The notes under the pieces: model-generated
Told to the model about the DNA's origin: nothing
Seen by the model: the letters and a program-made list of their open reading frames with translations, nothing else
The model's database searches: none
Assembly: GCA_003154095.1 (NCBI GenBank)
Contig: PMCK01000562.1
Coordinates: forward strand, 19,902-52,938
From: Myxococcales bacterium
Lineage (GTDB): Bacteria > Myxococcota_A > Polyangia > Polyangiales > Polyangiaceae
Direction of reading: 5' to 3'
Length of the DNA: 33,037 nucleotides
Translations under genes and position numbers: made by a program
In this document: positions 1 through 9,124 of the stretch, in pieces
Position numbering within the stretch: the stretch's first letter is position 1
Layout: each line of letters starts with the position of its first letter

Positions 1-674
1 GGCGTGTTTTCGGACACGCGCAGTAGTCCAATCGTATCCACTTGCCGGAAGTACTTCAGTGTGTCGCCGCTGCCGGACCAACATTGAGACTTCATGTCGC
101 TGGCTTGCACAACTGCACCCGGCGTATAGTAGTCGATGCAGTACTGCTTGGAATACGGATCACCGGCAATATGCGCGGTCAAGCGGAAATGGCCCGCACT
201 GCCAGCCTGCGCGACGGACGTGTAATTGACGGTCACCAGGCGAGGCGCATTGTCGCCCCAGGGCCCTGCCGGTTGAGTTGTATTGAATCCCAAGACAACA
301 CCCCAGTTCTTGTCCCAGTCACATTTGAATTGCGGCGTACCTTGCCCAGTGCAGGACAGTGCCTTGATATTACCCTTAGTGCAAAGCGGACCTCCGGTGT
401 TCTTGAAGCAGCCGTTGGAATTGCAGGGACTAGGCGAATATACGGTGGCTGACTCGCTTGCAGCCACCCAAGCATATCCGCTGGCAACTCCTTCGAGCTT
501 TCCATTGCTGCCAATGACGACTTGTCTACCCGAAGGGGCAGCACTTACGGTTATGGCACCAAGGATCGAGATTATGAACGCAATATGTCCCAATCGGAGC
601 CGATTAGGCGCCAATGCGACAGCACTAGTTGAAGTCGATGCGGGTTTTTTAGTGTCGGTTTGTAGCATTGTCAT
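1..674 (-). CDS. Secreted protein with a Cys-containing carbohydrate-binding-like domain, partial (3' end beyond window)
   Basis: Read by hand on the minus strand: ATG at 674, open to the left edge, MTMLQTDTKKPASTS..LRLGHIAFIISILGAITVSAAPSGRQVVIGSNGKLEGVASGYAWVAASES...CDWDKNWGVVLGFNTTQPAGPWG.... Signal-like N-terminus. Not in the ORF track because it has no stop in the window. Confidence 0.7.
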   Translation of the reverse strand, partial: MTMLQTDTKKPASTSTSAVALAPNRLRLGHIAFIISILGAITVSAAPSGRQVVIGSNGKLEGVASGYAWVAASESATVYSPSPCNSNGCFKNTGGPLCTKGNIKALSCTGQGTPQFKCDWDKNWGVVLGFNTTQPAGPWGDNAPRLVTVNYTSVAQAGSAGHFRLTAHIAGDPYSKQYCIDYYTPGAVVQASDMKSQCWSGSGDTLKYFRQVDTIGLLRVSENT

Positions 675-758
675 AGATACACACTTTCTGTAGGTAGTGA
701 GCGAAACTCAGGAAGTTTGTGGCAGGTTCATGCGCTTTTCGAACCTGGACGTATCTAA

Positions 759-1712
759 CTAACGCGGGATAAATTTCAAATCGTCGATCCAAATATCGAA
801 AGGAGTGTCACCAGGCTGAATCAAGAAGGCGATGCTATGAACTCGGGTAGCATCGAGCGGTGGAGTGTCGTAACCGCGCTGGCGCAATTCACTCCACTTG
901 AGTGAATAGTTCTGCCAGCGAGCGCTCAGATCGACCTTCTTCTGATGTGTGTTGTAACAGTCGTGCGTGCAGGTCCCTCCCCATTCAACTTGCACGACAC
1001 GCACTTCGTGCACTCCCGCGTAAACGCGCCCCGGGCCCTTCGCGCTGAACGATATGCCACCATAGACGCTCGCATCGTAGCAAGAGGGTTGAAATGAAAG
1101 CTGAACCGTCGCACCCCAATCCCGCAGCTCGCCACCTACTGCGTGTAGAGCAAATCGGTTGCCTCGCGTCGGTTGCGGACGAATCGTCGGCGTTAGCGGC
1201 ATACTTGCGCCTGGCGTATCCGTATCCCGGTACAAGCCCCAAAGTCCTACGCGACTTTCGAAGGAGCCAACCAAGGGATTGCCATCCTCAAAATCATCGA
1301 TCGACGGCTGGTTACCTGCGGCTCGAATATGAGCCACGCAAGGATCGGCTGCGACGCGTGACACCGAACTTACGGCGGCGGGTGCTGGCAGAACCTGCAC
1401 AGCCGTCCGTAAGGGTTCTGGCGACACCTCCACCTTGAGCACTGGACGACGCATCCACCCCCAAAAACCAATCAGCGCCAGCGCTGCCACCCCAGTTGCA
1501 GTCCAAGTGAAGGGTCGCGCAAAGGCCGCTTTCAGTTTGTCGCCAAGGCCTTGAAGTACGACTATACGGCGCTGCAAATTGCTCATTTGCTTCAGTCGTT
1601 GCTCGAAGTCCATGCGCAAGTCCGGCAGGCATGGTTCCCCTTGATCGAGCGTTCGTGCGTGCAGCGACTCGAGCTCCGAGACGAGACGGTCATATGCCTT
1701 ATGCTCAGTCAT
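759..1712 (-). CDS. Membrane anti-sigma-like protein with C-terminal CIA30/CBM11-like (galactose-binding fold) domain
   Basis: Cytosolic N-terminus, one TM (WTATGVAALALIGFWGW), then IDDFEDGN...GISFSAKGPG...GDTPFDIWIDDLKFIPR. Its start overlaps the stop of the ECF sigma gene. Confidence 0.75.
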   Translation of the reverse strand: MTEHKAYDRLVSELESLHARTLDQGEPCLPDLRMDFEQRLKQMSNLQRRIVVLQGLGDKLKAAFARPFTWTATGVAALALIGFWGWMRRPVLKVEVSPEPLRTAVQVLPAPAAVSSVSRVAADPCVAHIRAAGNQPSIDDFEDGNPLVGSFESRVGLWGLYRDTDTPGASMPLTPTIRPQPTRGNRFALHAVGGELRDWGATVQLSFQPSCYDASVYGGISFSAKGPGRVYAGVHEVRVVQVEWGGTCTHDCYNTHQKKVDLSARWQNYSLKWSELRQRGYDTPPLDATRVHSIAFLIQPGDTPFDIWIDDLKFIPR

Positions 1713-2392
1713 GCGTCGCCTCCATCGCTCAGGTGCTCGCGCAGAACGGCGTCGCGCTGGGCCAATTTTCGAAAGCGAGCGTCGGCACTAGTGAGTCGCC
1801 GCTTCACGGTTGCCAACGATACACCAACACTGCTCGCAATTTCGTCAAGACTCATGCGCTCGAAGTGGCGCAGCAGCCAAGGCGTCTGAAGGCGATTGGG
1901 AAGTTGCATTATTACCTCGCGGGCCCTGCGAAATACTTCGGCGCGCACTGGATCGCAGGGGGGCAACATTTCATGAGCCAATTCGTAAGGCTCAGACCGA
2001 GTATCGAACCTGCTCCTGCGCCGCCGTTCCGCGTAAGCAAGACGAATCGCGATGGCTACCAACCAAGCCCTTAGCCCTGACTCATCGCCCGCCAACTCGA
2101 CCTTCCGAGCCGTTACCGAGCTAAACGCAGTGACGAATACCTGTTGCGCTACATCCTCCAAGTCAGCGCCGTATCCCAGGTGCCCGGCGAGTACGCCCCT
2201 AATCAGTCGACGATGCTGGAGGTAAAATTGTCCCCAAGACTCCGTGTCCAATTCTTGAAGTCTGCGGCAAGTCGCGGCGTCCAAATGTTCGTGGCCGGGC
2301 AAACATTCGGCGGCCCGACTAATGGGAAATCCTGACACTTGGAGCATGCGAAGTCTCACCGTAAATGCGCAGAGTCGCCCAATTCGGCTCAA
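1709..2392 (-). CDS. ECF-type RNA polymerase sigma factor (start codon uncertain)
   Basis: Region 2 (LEDVAQQVFVTAF..LRAWLVAIAIRLAYAERRRR) and region 4 (LQTPWLLRHFERMSLDEIASSVGVSLATVKRRLTSADARFRK). Confidence 0.88.
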   Translation of the reverse strand: MSRIGRLCAFTVRLRMLQVSGFPISRAAECLPGHEHLDAATCRRLQELDTESWGQFYLQHRRLIRGVLAGHLGYGADLEDVAQQVFVTAFSSVTARKVELAGDESGLRAWLVAIAIRLAYAERRRRSRFDTRSEPYELAHEMLPPCDPVRAEVFRRAREVIMQLPNRLQTPWLLRHFERMSLDEIASSVGVSLATVKRRLTSADARFRKLAQRDAVLREHLSDGGDA

Positions 2393-2482
2393 ACATTTTC
2401 AGGTTCCCAGGATACCGAGCCGGCCGGTCGAACCCGACTCGATTGATTCACGACGACCCAACAATTTGTGGAGTGAAATAGC

Positions 2483-2516
2483 CGAAGGGCAGAGCCGAAA
2501 CCGACCCTGCCCTTCG
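2483..2516. terminator. Inverted repeat, possible terminator or intergenic hairpin
   Basis: Perfect 10-bp arms CGAAGGGCAG (2483-2492) / CTGCCCTTCG (2507-2516) between divergent genes; no strong T tract. Confidence 0.35.
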
Positions 2517-2773
2517 AAGGTGTAAAGGCGTCATCCTGTCTGAAACTACAATCCAACTAAGCTAAGCGAAAGCAAAGATTTATGTGTGTTCACTCTCCTC
2601 GGTGACTTGACCCGCGAGATCGGCAACATCGACGACAATCTTCACCGAAGACGACGCGACCACGACCGCTGGGCTCTAACCATTGAAGACTGGAAGGTAG
2701 CCCACAAGAGCGTCGGCCAGAAGATTCTCACCGGTAACGGGCAAGTCGACGCGCGTCGCTGGAGCGCGAGTCG

Positions 2774-3235
2774 TTGACGACTTCGATGAAGAACGTTCAA
2801 ATTCGTCCGGCAATCTCTGCGGACCACGAGTTCCTATTGATGCTGAACCGTGCAGCATACGAGACGCTGGCGATTCGACTATTCGGCTTGTGGGACAACA
2901 GGTCGCAACAATCTAGATTCGAAAACAAGATCCAGCAACTTCAGTTTCGCATAATCGAGCTCAATCATGAACCCGTAGGCGCCATATGCTCGTCTGAGCA
3001 TGACGATCACGTATTTCTACATGAAATGCTCATTCTGCCGGAATTTCAGAATCGAGGTATCGGTTCATTCGTTCTTCGCCTTGAACTTGATCATGCTCGA
3101 ACATTCAAAAAGTCCATCCGTCTCCATATAGCAAAGCTAAATCGGGCCCGTGAATTCTACAGAATTCATGGATTCGTGGAAACTGGACGCGACGAGATGT
3201 TCATTGATATGGAGGCGCGGCTAACTCGGCAATGA
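2774..3235 (+). CDS. GNAT family N-acetyltransferase
   Basis: MILPEFQNRGIGSFVLRLELDHA..SIRLHIAKLNRAREFYRIHGFVETGRDE: acetyl-CoA motif Q-x-x-G-I/Y-G and the C-terminal NxxAxxFYxxxGF motif. Confidence 0.88.
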   Translation: MTTSMKNVQIRPAISADHEFLLMLNRAAYETLAIRLFGLWDNRSQQSRFENKIQQLQFRIIELNHEPVGAICSSEHDDHVFLHEMLILPEFQNRGIGSFVLRLELDHARTFKKSIRLHIAKLNRAREFYRIHGFVETGRDEMFIDMEARLTRQ

Positions 3236-3251
3236 ACTTCTCGGCTTGGAC

Positions 3252-3321
3252 CAGTGCGCTAAGCCTGTGGCTGCGGCGGTGCTTTCACGTCAAAGCCAGC
3301 AGCCAGTAGCACTTGTTGGAC
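3252..3321 (+). repeat. Possible short attC-like site (weak)
   Basis: Nested arms AGTGC/GCACT and GGCTGC/GCAGCC, ending in GTTGGAC (3315-3321), which fits GTTRRRY. It follows directly after the GNAT stop. Confidence 0.3.
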
Positions 3322-3339
3322 ACCTGGGTGTCGAGCCCA

Positions 3340-3698
3340 CGACATTGGCGGCGCGGCCTGGGTCAACTGTAAAGCCCATCCTCGCGTGGTTGGCAGCCGA
3401 CGCCGGTCTGCTTCAACCCAACGAAGAGGTCTCGTGCAACAGCACGTTTGAATCCGGGTTTCACTGCTTCGCGTCACACGGGACACTCACACTTCCAGAT
3501 GCAATTGCTGCTTCCTGCAACGTGTACGCTTTCGAACTAGCCAAGCGCGTCGGGTTAGAACGAATCTCCTTTGGATTCACTCAATTTGGGCTGGGTCAGA
3601 AGACTGGGCTCGTCATGCACGAGTCGTCTGGCTTCCTTGCGACACCCCAATGGGTCGCAACACGGCCGTCGTCGCGCTCCGCCGTTCGGGCATCCTAA
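3340..3698 (+). pseudogene. Penicillin-binding protein transpeptidase fragment (PBP2/FtsI-like), truncated at both ends
   Basis: RPGSTVKPILAWLAADAGLL (SxxK), CFASHGTLTLPDAIAASCNVYAFELAKRVG (SxN), FGLGQKTGL..ESSGFLATPQW. Then the reading runs into repeat sequence; no KTG-box region follows. Confidence 0.7.
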
Positions 3699-3749
3699 TG
3701 GCACCTTCCGCTGCTGGATGAGCCGCGGCAGAAGCACAAGCCGTTGGCT
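3640..3749 (+). repeat. Partial attC-like repeat (right half)
   Basis: CGGGCATCCTAATGGCACCTTCCGCTGCTGGATGAGCCGCGGCAGAAGCACAAGCCGTTGGCT aligns with the right half of the 4508-4718 repeat (GTGGCAT...TTCCGCGCCGGATTGGGCCGCCGCTGAAACGCAAAGCCGTTGGGC). Confidence 0.5.
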
Positions 3750-3939
3750 GGCGCTGATAACGAAAGGCAGGGCCAGCATGACTGAGTACAGGGATTCCAT
3801 CGACTGCCGTCAAGTCTGCGGCAATCTGAATCGTCGCCTTTGGCGTCTGTACCGTAAGGTTATACTTTGCTCACGCCTACCACCGGCCATCGCGTCAATT
3901 CTCATGGCAGCGGAGCTTTCATTTCCCGCTTAACCGTTC

Positions 3940-4434
3940 ATGCGCTCGGCCGTACTCCGATATTGCTCCACTTCCGTTCGCCCACTCCTGAGGGTGCGTA
4001 TCGTGTCGAATCTCGAATTCGAATATCTCGCTGAACTGCGCTTGATGGTCTCCTATCAAGGAGCCACGAACGCGAGTGATAGCGCCTGGGATGCATACCT
4101 TACCGAGTTAAGGCAGGCCTTTCAATCGGGAGGACTCTCCCGTTCCTTGGTGGTGACCGAAGGAGCTTTTCCAACCCGCTGTCAACAGAGTCGAATGACG
4201 TCGGTCGTTGGCGGCCGCGCTCCGCGGGTTGCCGTCATTTCGTCGTCCGCTCGACTTCGCTTCGTTGTTTCGATGCTTGCACTTCTGAACAAAAACGTGG
4301 ATTGTTTCGACCCCAAGCAGGGCAAAGCAGCGTTTTCCCACCTTGACCTAAGTCCCTCCCAACAGGCGCTAGCCGAAGCCACGATCGAGCGTCTTCGTCG
4401 AAGAATGACTCTCGCGAGCACGACGGCGGCATAA
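3940..4434 (+). CDS. Hypothetical protein with an N-terminal SDSAWDAYL segment and a C-terminal PRVAVISSSARLRFVVSML segment
   Basis: Uninterrupted ORF between attC-like repeats. The true start may be internal (GTG at 4003 or ATG at 4048). Confidence 0.6.
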   Translation: MRSAVLRYCSTSVRPLLRVRIVSNLEFEYLAELRLMVSYQGATNASDSAWDAYLTELRQAFQSGGLSRSLVVTEGAFPTRCQQSRMTSVVGGRAPRVAVISSSARLRFVVSMLALLNKNVDCFDPKQGKAAFSHLDLSPSQQALAEATIERLRRRMTLASTTAA

Positions 4435-4507
4435 AATTCTGAACGCACCGACGTGCGTCGGCGTGGATATGCTGCCGTGCCGTTGCCCAGCGACGCTTTG
4501 CCGAGCC

Positions 4508-4718
4508 CAGCCAACTCGCGGTTGGATCAGCCAAAGGCCTGTAGCTCAAGCAATTGCCTTTTGTCGCGGTCCAAGCGATCATCCGTACCTTGAGGTTGAC
4601 GCTGGCCTTTGCGCCATCCGTGGCTCGGCAACGATTTTACGGCTGGCGCCTGTAGTGGCATACGGCTGCATGTTTCCGCGCCGGATTGGGCCGCCGCTGA
4701 AACGCAAAGCCGTTGGGC
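4508..4718 (+). repeat. attC-like structured repeat
   Basis: Left end GCCAACTCGCGGTTGG; hairpin GCGCCATCCGT (4611-4621) / ACGGCTGGCGC with loop GGCTCGGCAACGATTTT; right end GCTGAAACGCAAAGCCGTTGGGC, where GTTGGGC fits GTTRRRY (4712-4718). Confidence 0.65.
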
Positions 4719-4810
4719 AGACCTGTCAACGTGTTGCGTCTACGCGCGAAAAACGGGCGTGTTCGAAACGCAGCGGATCGAACTCTGCGAACATTGCGCT
4801 GGCCAGTTGG

Positions 4811-5302
4811 CTACCCCCATAGACCTTGAGTCATTGCGCCGCAAGAAACCGGTTCAAAGGAATCGAAGAAGATATCTCTGACCGTCCGCATGTCTTTCCA
4901 AAGTAGCTCATGGCCCTTCGTTCCCCGTGCGGTCTTCACGCGGTCTTGCCAAATGGCGATCTCTTGGTCAGTCCCGTTTCGCTTATTGCCCAAAGAGCCC
5001 ATGAGCCTCACTGCAGGAGGTGCTAAGAATTTTCCGGCGAGTAGTGATCGCTGCCAAAAAGCTGGAGTGCTGTTCACAGCAAGAATGCACACTCTGGGGT
5101 TCCGATTCACGTTCTTTGATGTTGTAACGGTAAACTCATCGAAATAGAAGCCCGTCTTATCGTCACGAAGAAAAAGTGCACCAATCGGCGCTACATGCGG
5201 AGAGCCGTCTTCAGCCACCGTGGCCACGGCAAAGTGCATAGAGCTGTTTCTGCCTTCTTCAAAGATTGCTCGGATTGTTTCCCAATGTTTGCCAATTTCC
5301 AT
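4811..5302 (-). CDS. Pyridoxamine 5'-phosphate oxidase family (PPOX, FMN-binding split barrel) protein
   Basis: FAVATVAEDGSPHVAPIGALFLRDDKTGFYFDEFTVTTSKNVNRNPRVCILAVN. Confidence 0.85.
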   Translation of the reverse strand: MEIGKHWETIRAIFEEGRNSSMHFAVATVAEDGSPHVAPIGALFLRDDKTGFYFDEFTVTTSKNVNRNPRVCILAVNSTPAFWQRSLLAGKFLAPPAVRLMGSLGNKRNGTDQEIAIWQDRVKTARGTKGHELLWKDMRTVRDIFFDSFEPVSCGAMTQGLWG

Positions 5303-5630
5303 GCAATTTGCCTCCTCGCTTTCACGGCCCTTTCTGTATCACCACGGGAGCAGCTACTATGCCAACGACAGGAGTGAATAGATCATTCTTCTGCAATGAA
5401 TTTTGTACCTGTACCACAATGAAAACGCTGACCGCCGCAGCTATTGGCCCCATTGTTTTGGGCGGCACGAAACACATTTGCTGCTGTTATGGCGTGCCTT
5501 TCGGTAGGCGAGCTAATTGTGAACTCGCCCGGTAGTGCGTAACCAGTTTTGCAGCAGTGGTACGGTGACCTACGCGTTGACATTCAACCGATCTTTCGTT
5601 TGTACGCTCCGTGTCTGCCCGAGCGAGACC

Positions 5631-5790
5631 GTTCAACTCACGCTTGCACCTGACGGCCTAGTTTTCTGGGGCGTTGTGGTCAGCCGCCGCCGTGGCTTCG
5701 CGACAATTTTACGGCGGCGGCTTGTTGTGGCATGCTGATAGGTACTTGCGGGTCTGACGGGCCCGCAGGTGAAGCGCAAACCCGTTGATA
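5631..5790 (+). repeat. attC-like structured repeat
   Basis: R''-like GTTCAAC (5631-5637, fits RYYYAAC). Outer arms CGCTTGCACCTG / CAGGTG-AAGCG with one unpaired base. Central perfect 12-bp stem AGCCGCCGCCGT (5682-5693) / ACGGCGGCGGCT (5711-5722). R'-like GTTGATA (5784-5790). Confidence 0.75.
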
Positions 5791-6189
5791 TGGAACGACC
5801 CGTCAAGTCTTGGCGTGACGTCATTTTCGCTTTTTTCCTTGTTCGATAGTTTTCTTTCTTCTTGGCGGGGGATGAAACAAAGAGTGAACGACCGAAAGCG
5901 TGCTTATTCGACGGTCATCAAGCTGATATCCGAGGGTCAGTTGAGCGCGCTCACGTTATTTGAGGGACGGATTCTCAAGATATTTGAGGGACGCATTGAG
6001 TCAAGCCAAGACAAGCAAATTCCGTCGGACTGTGGTTCGACAGCGATCACTGGTTAGAAGTATTCATCGAGTCGAAGGGATCGCGATGGGCGCAAAGCGC
6101 GCAGCCGGCTACGGCGATAACGACGGATGATCGCTCGCAGGGTTCGAATGGTGGCGATAAGGTCAAACGCTGCCTGCTGACTGGGGCTG

Positions 6190-6490
6190 CCTGGCTCGTA
6201 ACCGTGCGTGCCGGATTCGACCCTTCAGCCCTTTGGGGCCGCCGAGCTTTTCAATGAATCTCCTCACCGCTTCAGGCCGATTGGGAAATTGCCCAATGCT
6301 TCGGATCTTCTGCCTTCCCTCGGCGATTGCTGCCGTGATCGTTTCTGCATGTACATCCAAACCCAGATATCGTGTATTCTTGCTCATGACCGACTCCTCC
6401 TTTGTGGCTCTGCGTTTCAGTTTCCTTACCGAGACCGAGCGTAACCCACGCCTAAGGCGCGAGTCGGTCGTTCCATCATGACTGGACGGA
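6190..6490 (-). mobile_element. IS110-family transposase N-terminal remnant plus upstream end region
   Basis: Minus-strand ATG at 6387: MSKNTRYLGLDVHAETITAAIAEGRQKIRSIGQFPNRPEAVRRFIEKLGGPKGLKGRIRHA..., an IS110 DEDD-type N-terminus. It loses similarity after about 65 aa; the remainder is missing. Confidence 0.75.
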
Positions 6491-6493
6491 CCG

Positions 6494-6910
6494 ATGACAT
6501 CCTCGTTCCAAGATGCACTCGTGGAGGTGCTCGCTAAAGAGTTCACCGGGGAATACCGTGAAGATTTTGCTGCGGCCACCGCATCTTGGTCCGACGCAAA
6601 GATCGCCGCGTACGTCGAGTCACTGGTCTCTGCCCACTTCGGAGTCCAACCTTCCCGTCCACTCTTTGCGGAGAAGAGCGTCGGCGTGGTGTTCGGGATC
6701 GAGCTGATCAATAGCCATTCCGTTGTTCTCAAGCTCTTCGCGCCGTCACTAACTCTCGCCCAGTTGAATGGCGTTATTCGGTGCCTGCAACATCTTGAAC
6801 GAGCCCACTTTCCCGCAACGCCCGCTGTTTCAATGCCATTCTCCACTTCATTCGGGCAGCTTGGGTGTTTCTTTTCCTATGCTTCGGCACACCTTTCGCG
6901 GGAGTGGTAG
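6494..6910 (+). pseudogene. N-terminal fragment resembling aminoglycoside-phosphotransferase-like (APH/choline kinase) proteins
   Basis: VGVVFGIELINSHSVVLKLFAPSLTLAQLNGVIRCLQHLERAHFPAT resembles an APH ATP-loop region. The ORF ends before any catalytic HxDxxxxN motif. Confidence 0.45.
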
Positions 6911-6920
6911 AAGCCGAGCA

Positions 6921-8757
6921 ATGTCATCTCTCGAGAGCCCAGCTGGCGCCGACACAGTGCCCGGTATCGTAGCGCGGCTCATTTGGCTCTGGGCGGCTTT
7001 GTTGGCGGTGCTCGCATCCTTGCCAAGCTTGTTCGTCGGGTTTGTGAACGATGATCTCAACCACCGCCTGGTGCTCGAGGGGCGTGTCCCAGGCCGCTCG
7101 GGGACCTGGTTCGGGCTCTACGATTTTACATCACCCAGCTTGCCGGCGTCCGCACTGACTAGGCAAGGAATCTTTCCTTGGTTTACGGATCCCGCGCTCG
7201 CTTTGAGGTTTCTGCGACCGCTGTCGAGCGCGACCTTGGCGCTCGACCACGCGCTGTTCGGGCGCAATGCGCTGATCGCTCACGTGCATTCGTTGCTCTG
7301 GATGGCAGTTCTTGCGGGAATTGTTGGCCGGCTCTTTCAGCGCTGGTTCAGTGCGCCCGCAGCGCTCGTATCGGCGGTCGTGTTCGCGCTTTCGGGCGTG
7401 CACGCGATCCCGCTGAGCTGGCTCGCCTCGCGGCACACCCTAGTGGCAGCCAGCTTCGGCGCGCTGTCCCTATGGGGTTGGGTACGCCTTCGGGAGGATG
7501 GCTATAAGCCGGGGCTCGCCTTGTCAGCGGTCGCATTGGTCGCAAGCTTGCTATCCAGCGAATCGGGGCTGGTGACTGCTCGCCTGCTACGAGCTCGGCA
7601 CACGGGGTTTGTGGCGCGGACTACGAGGCGCAGCTCTACCGGTGGGATTGGGTTTGTGTTACCTCGCCTTATACGCGGCGCTCGGCTATGGCACACGGGG
7701 CAGCAACTTCTATGTCTCCCCCTTTAACGCACCCCTCGACTATTTGAAGGCGGTGTTCTGGGGAGTTCCGGCACTCGCTACGGAGTTGCTGCTTGGTGTG
7801 CCGTCCATCGTCCTAAGCATCGGAGGGCGTTCCACACAGGTGCTGTTGGTCGGCGCTGGATCGTGCGCCGTTGTCGGAACCGTCTTGCTGTTGCGTGCCG
7901 TCAACACGGCACTGTCTGTCAGCAACCGGCGGTTGCTCGCTTGGCTGGCAATCGGCTCGGTCGTGAGCCTGCTTGCACTCGTTGGAGCACCGGTGTCAGG
8001 CCGGGTCCTACCGCTGCCTTTCTTGGGAGCCGCTGCGGTAGCGGGTCACGTCCTGTGGGGCTCCTGGGCGATGGCTCGCGGCAAGGTGGGGCTTGTGGCA
8101 CCAAGAGGCTCTCATTCAAAACGTCCGCAACAGGGCTCAATGGGTCACAAGCGCTGGTGGATGGCGTTCGGTGTGGTCGTTCTGTTCCAGCTCGGACTGT
8201 CACCTTTGATGCGGCTGAGCATGCCATCCCAGTTCAGAAAGGCGGGTGAAAGACAAAAGCAGCTTGCTCTGGCGGCCGATATCGGTTCCTGTTCTCATGG
8301 TGGCTCTCTTTACGTCGTGAACGGTCCCGATCCGACGCTAACGCTGTACGGCTGGGCCGCGATTCTCTTTTACAGGCATGAGAAGCCGGGCGCCGACCGC
8401 CTAAGGATTCTCTCCATGGCGCCGCAGCCTCAGCGCCTTTCCCGAGCCGCATCAAACGTCCTAGAGCTGGAAGTGTTGGACCCGCCGCGGCAAAGTAATC
8501 TATTCGAGCCGCTGTTTCGCTCCCCAAGCCACCCGCTCCAACGGGGCCAAAGCGTCCAGCTCGATGAGCTCGCGGTGCAGGTGGATGCGGCGAGCGCGGG
8601 CTTATTCACACGGGCGCGCTTCGAGTTCGAGAACGACCTTGACCACTCGCGATCGTGTTTGATGGTTTGGAAAAACGGGCGGCTCGAGAAGCTGCCGATG
8701 CCTCACCTCGGCGAGAACGTGCGCATCGAGCACGAGCCCGGACCCATGGGACTGTGA
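6921..8757 (+). pseudogene. Multi-TM membrane protein (glycosyltransferase-39-like topology), frameshifted near 7565-7610
   Basis: MSSLESPAGADTVPGIVARLIWLWAALLAVLASLPSLFVGFVNDD... in one frame to about 7565, continuing in another frame as MWRGLRGAALPVGLGLCYLALYAALGYG...MPHLGENVRIEHEPGPMGL to 8757. Confidence 0.65.
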
Positions 8758-8884
8758 CGAAACACACGTTTGGATGTCGTGCGCCTCGAAGCGGAATTCC
8801 AAGGCTTACCCTAGCGATGGTGGGCGCCGTCGTAGAACAATCAATCAGCCGAGCGTCGACAATCATAAGAGCGTCACTTGAGCG

Positions 8885-9045
8885 CACCAACTCACGCTTG
8901 CACCGGACGGCCTAGTTTTCTGGAAGGTTGTGGTCAGCGGCAGCGGTGGCTTCGCAACAATTTTACTGCTGCCGCTTGTTATGGCATCCTGACAAGTGCT
9001 GTGCGGACCTAATGGGGCCGCAAGTGTGGCCCCCACGGCGTATTC
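8885..9045 (+). repeat. attC-like structured repeat (degenerate right end)
   Basis: CACCAACTCACGCTTGCACCGGACGGCCTAGTTTTCTGG; stem AGCGGCAGCGGT (8936-8947) / ACTGCTGCCGCT (8965-8976), one G-T wobble; loop GGCTTCGCAACAATTTT; then TGTTATGGCATCCTGAC and GGGGCCGCAAGTG. Confidence 0.7.
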
Positions 9046-9124
9046 GGCGATTTCTCAACCCAAACTGTAGCAACATGGACAGACTATCGGCTGGGGGCCT
9101 GAATCATGGTATACTGGTGGCATC

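Noticed and set aside
5383-5583. Minus ORF and a TTGCTGCTGTTATGGCGTGCC match to the repeat's right side
   Set aside because: Only about 12-15 bp resembles the repeat and no partner arm was found.
6163-6846. 227-aa minus ORF as one protein
   Set aside because: Only the part from the ATG at 6387 is transposase-like; the upstream part is antisense to the plus-strand phosphotransferase-like fragment.
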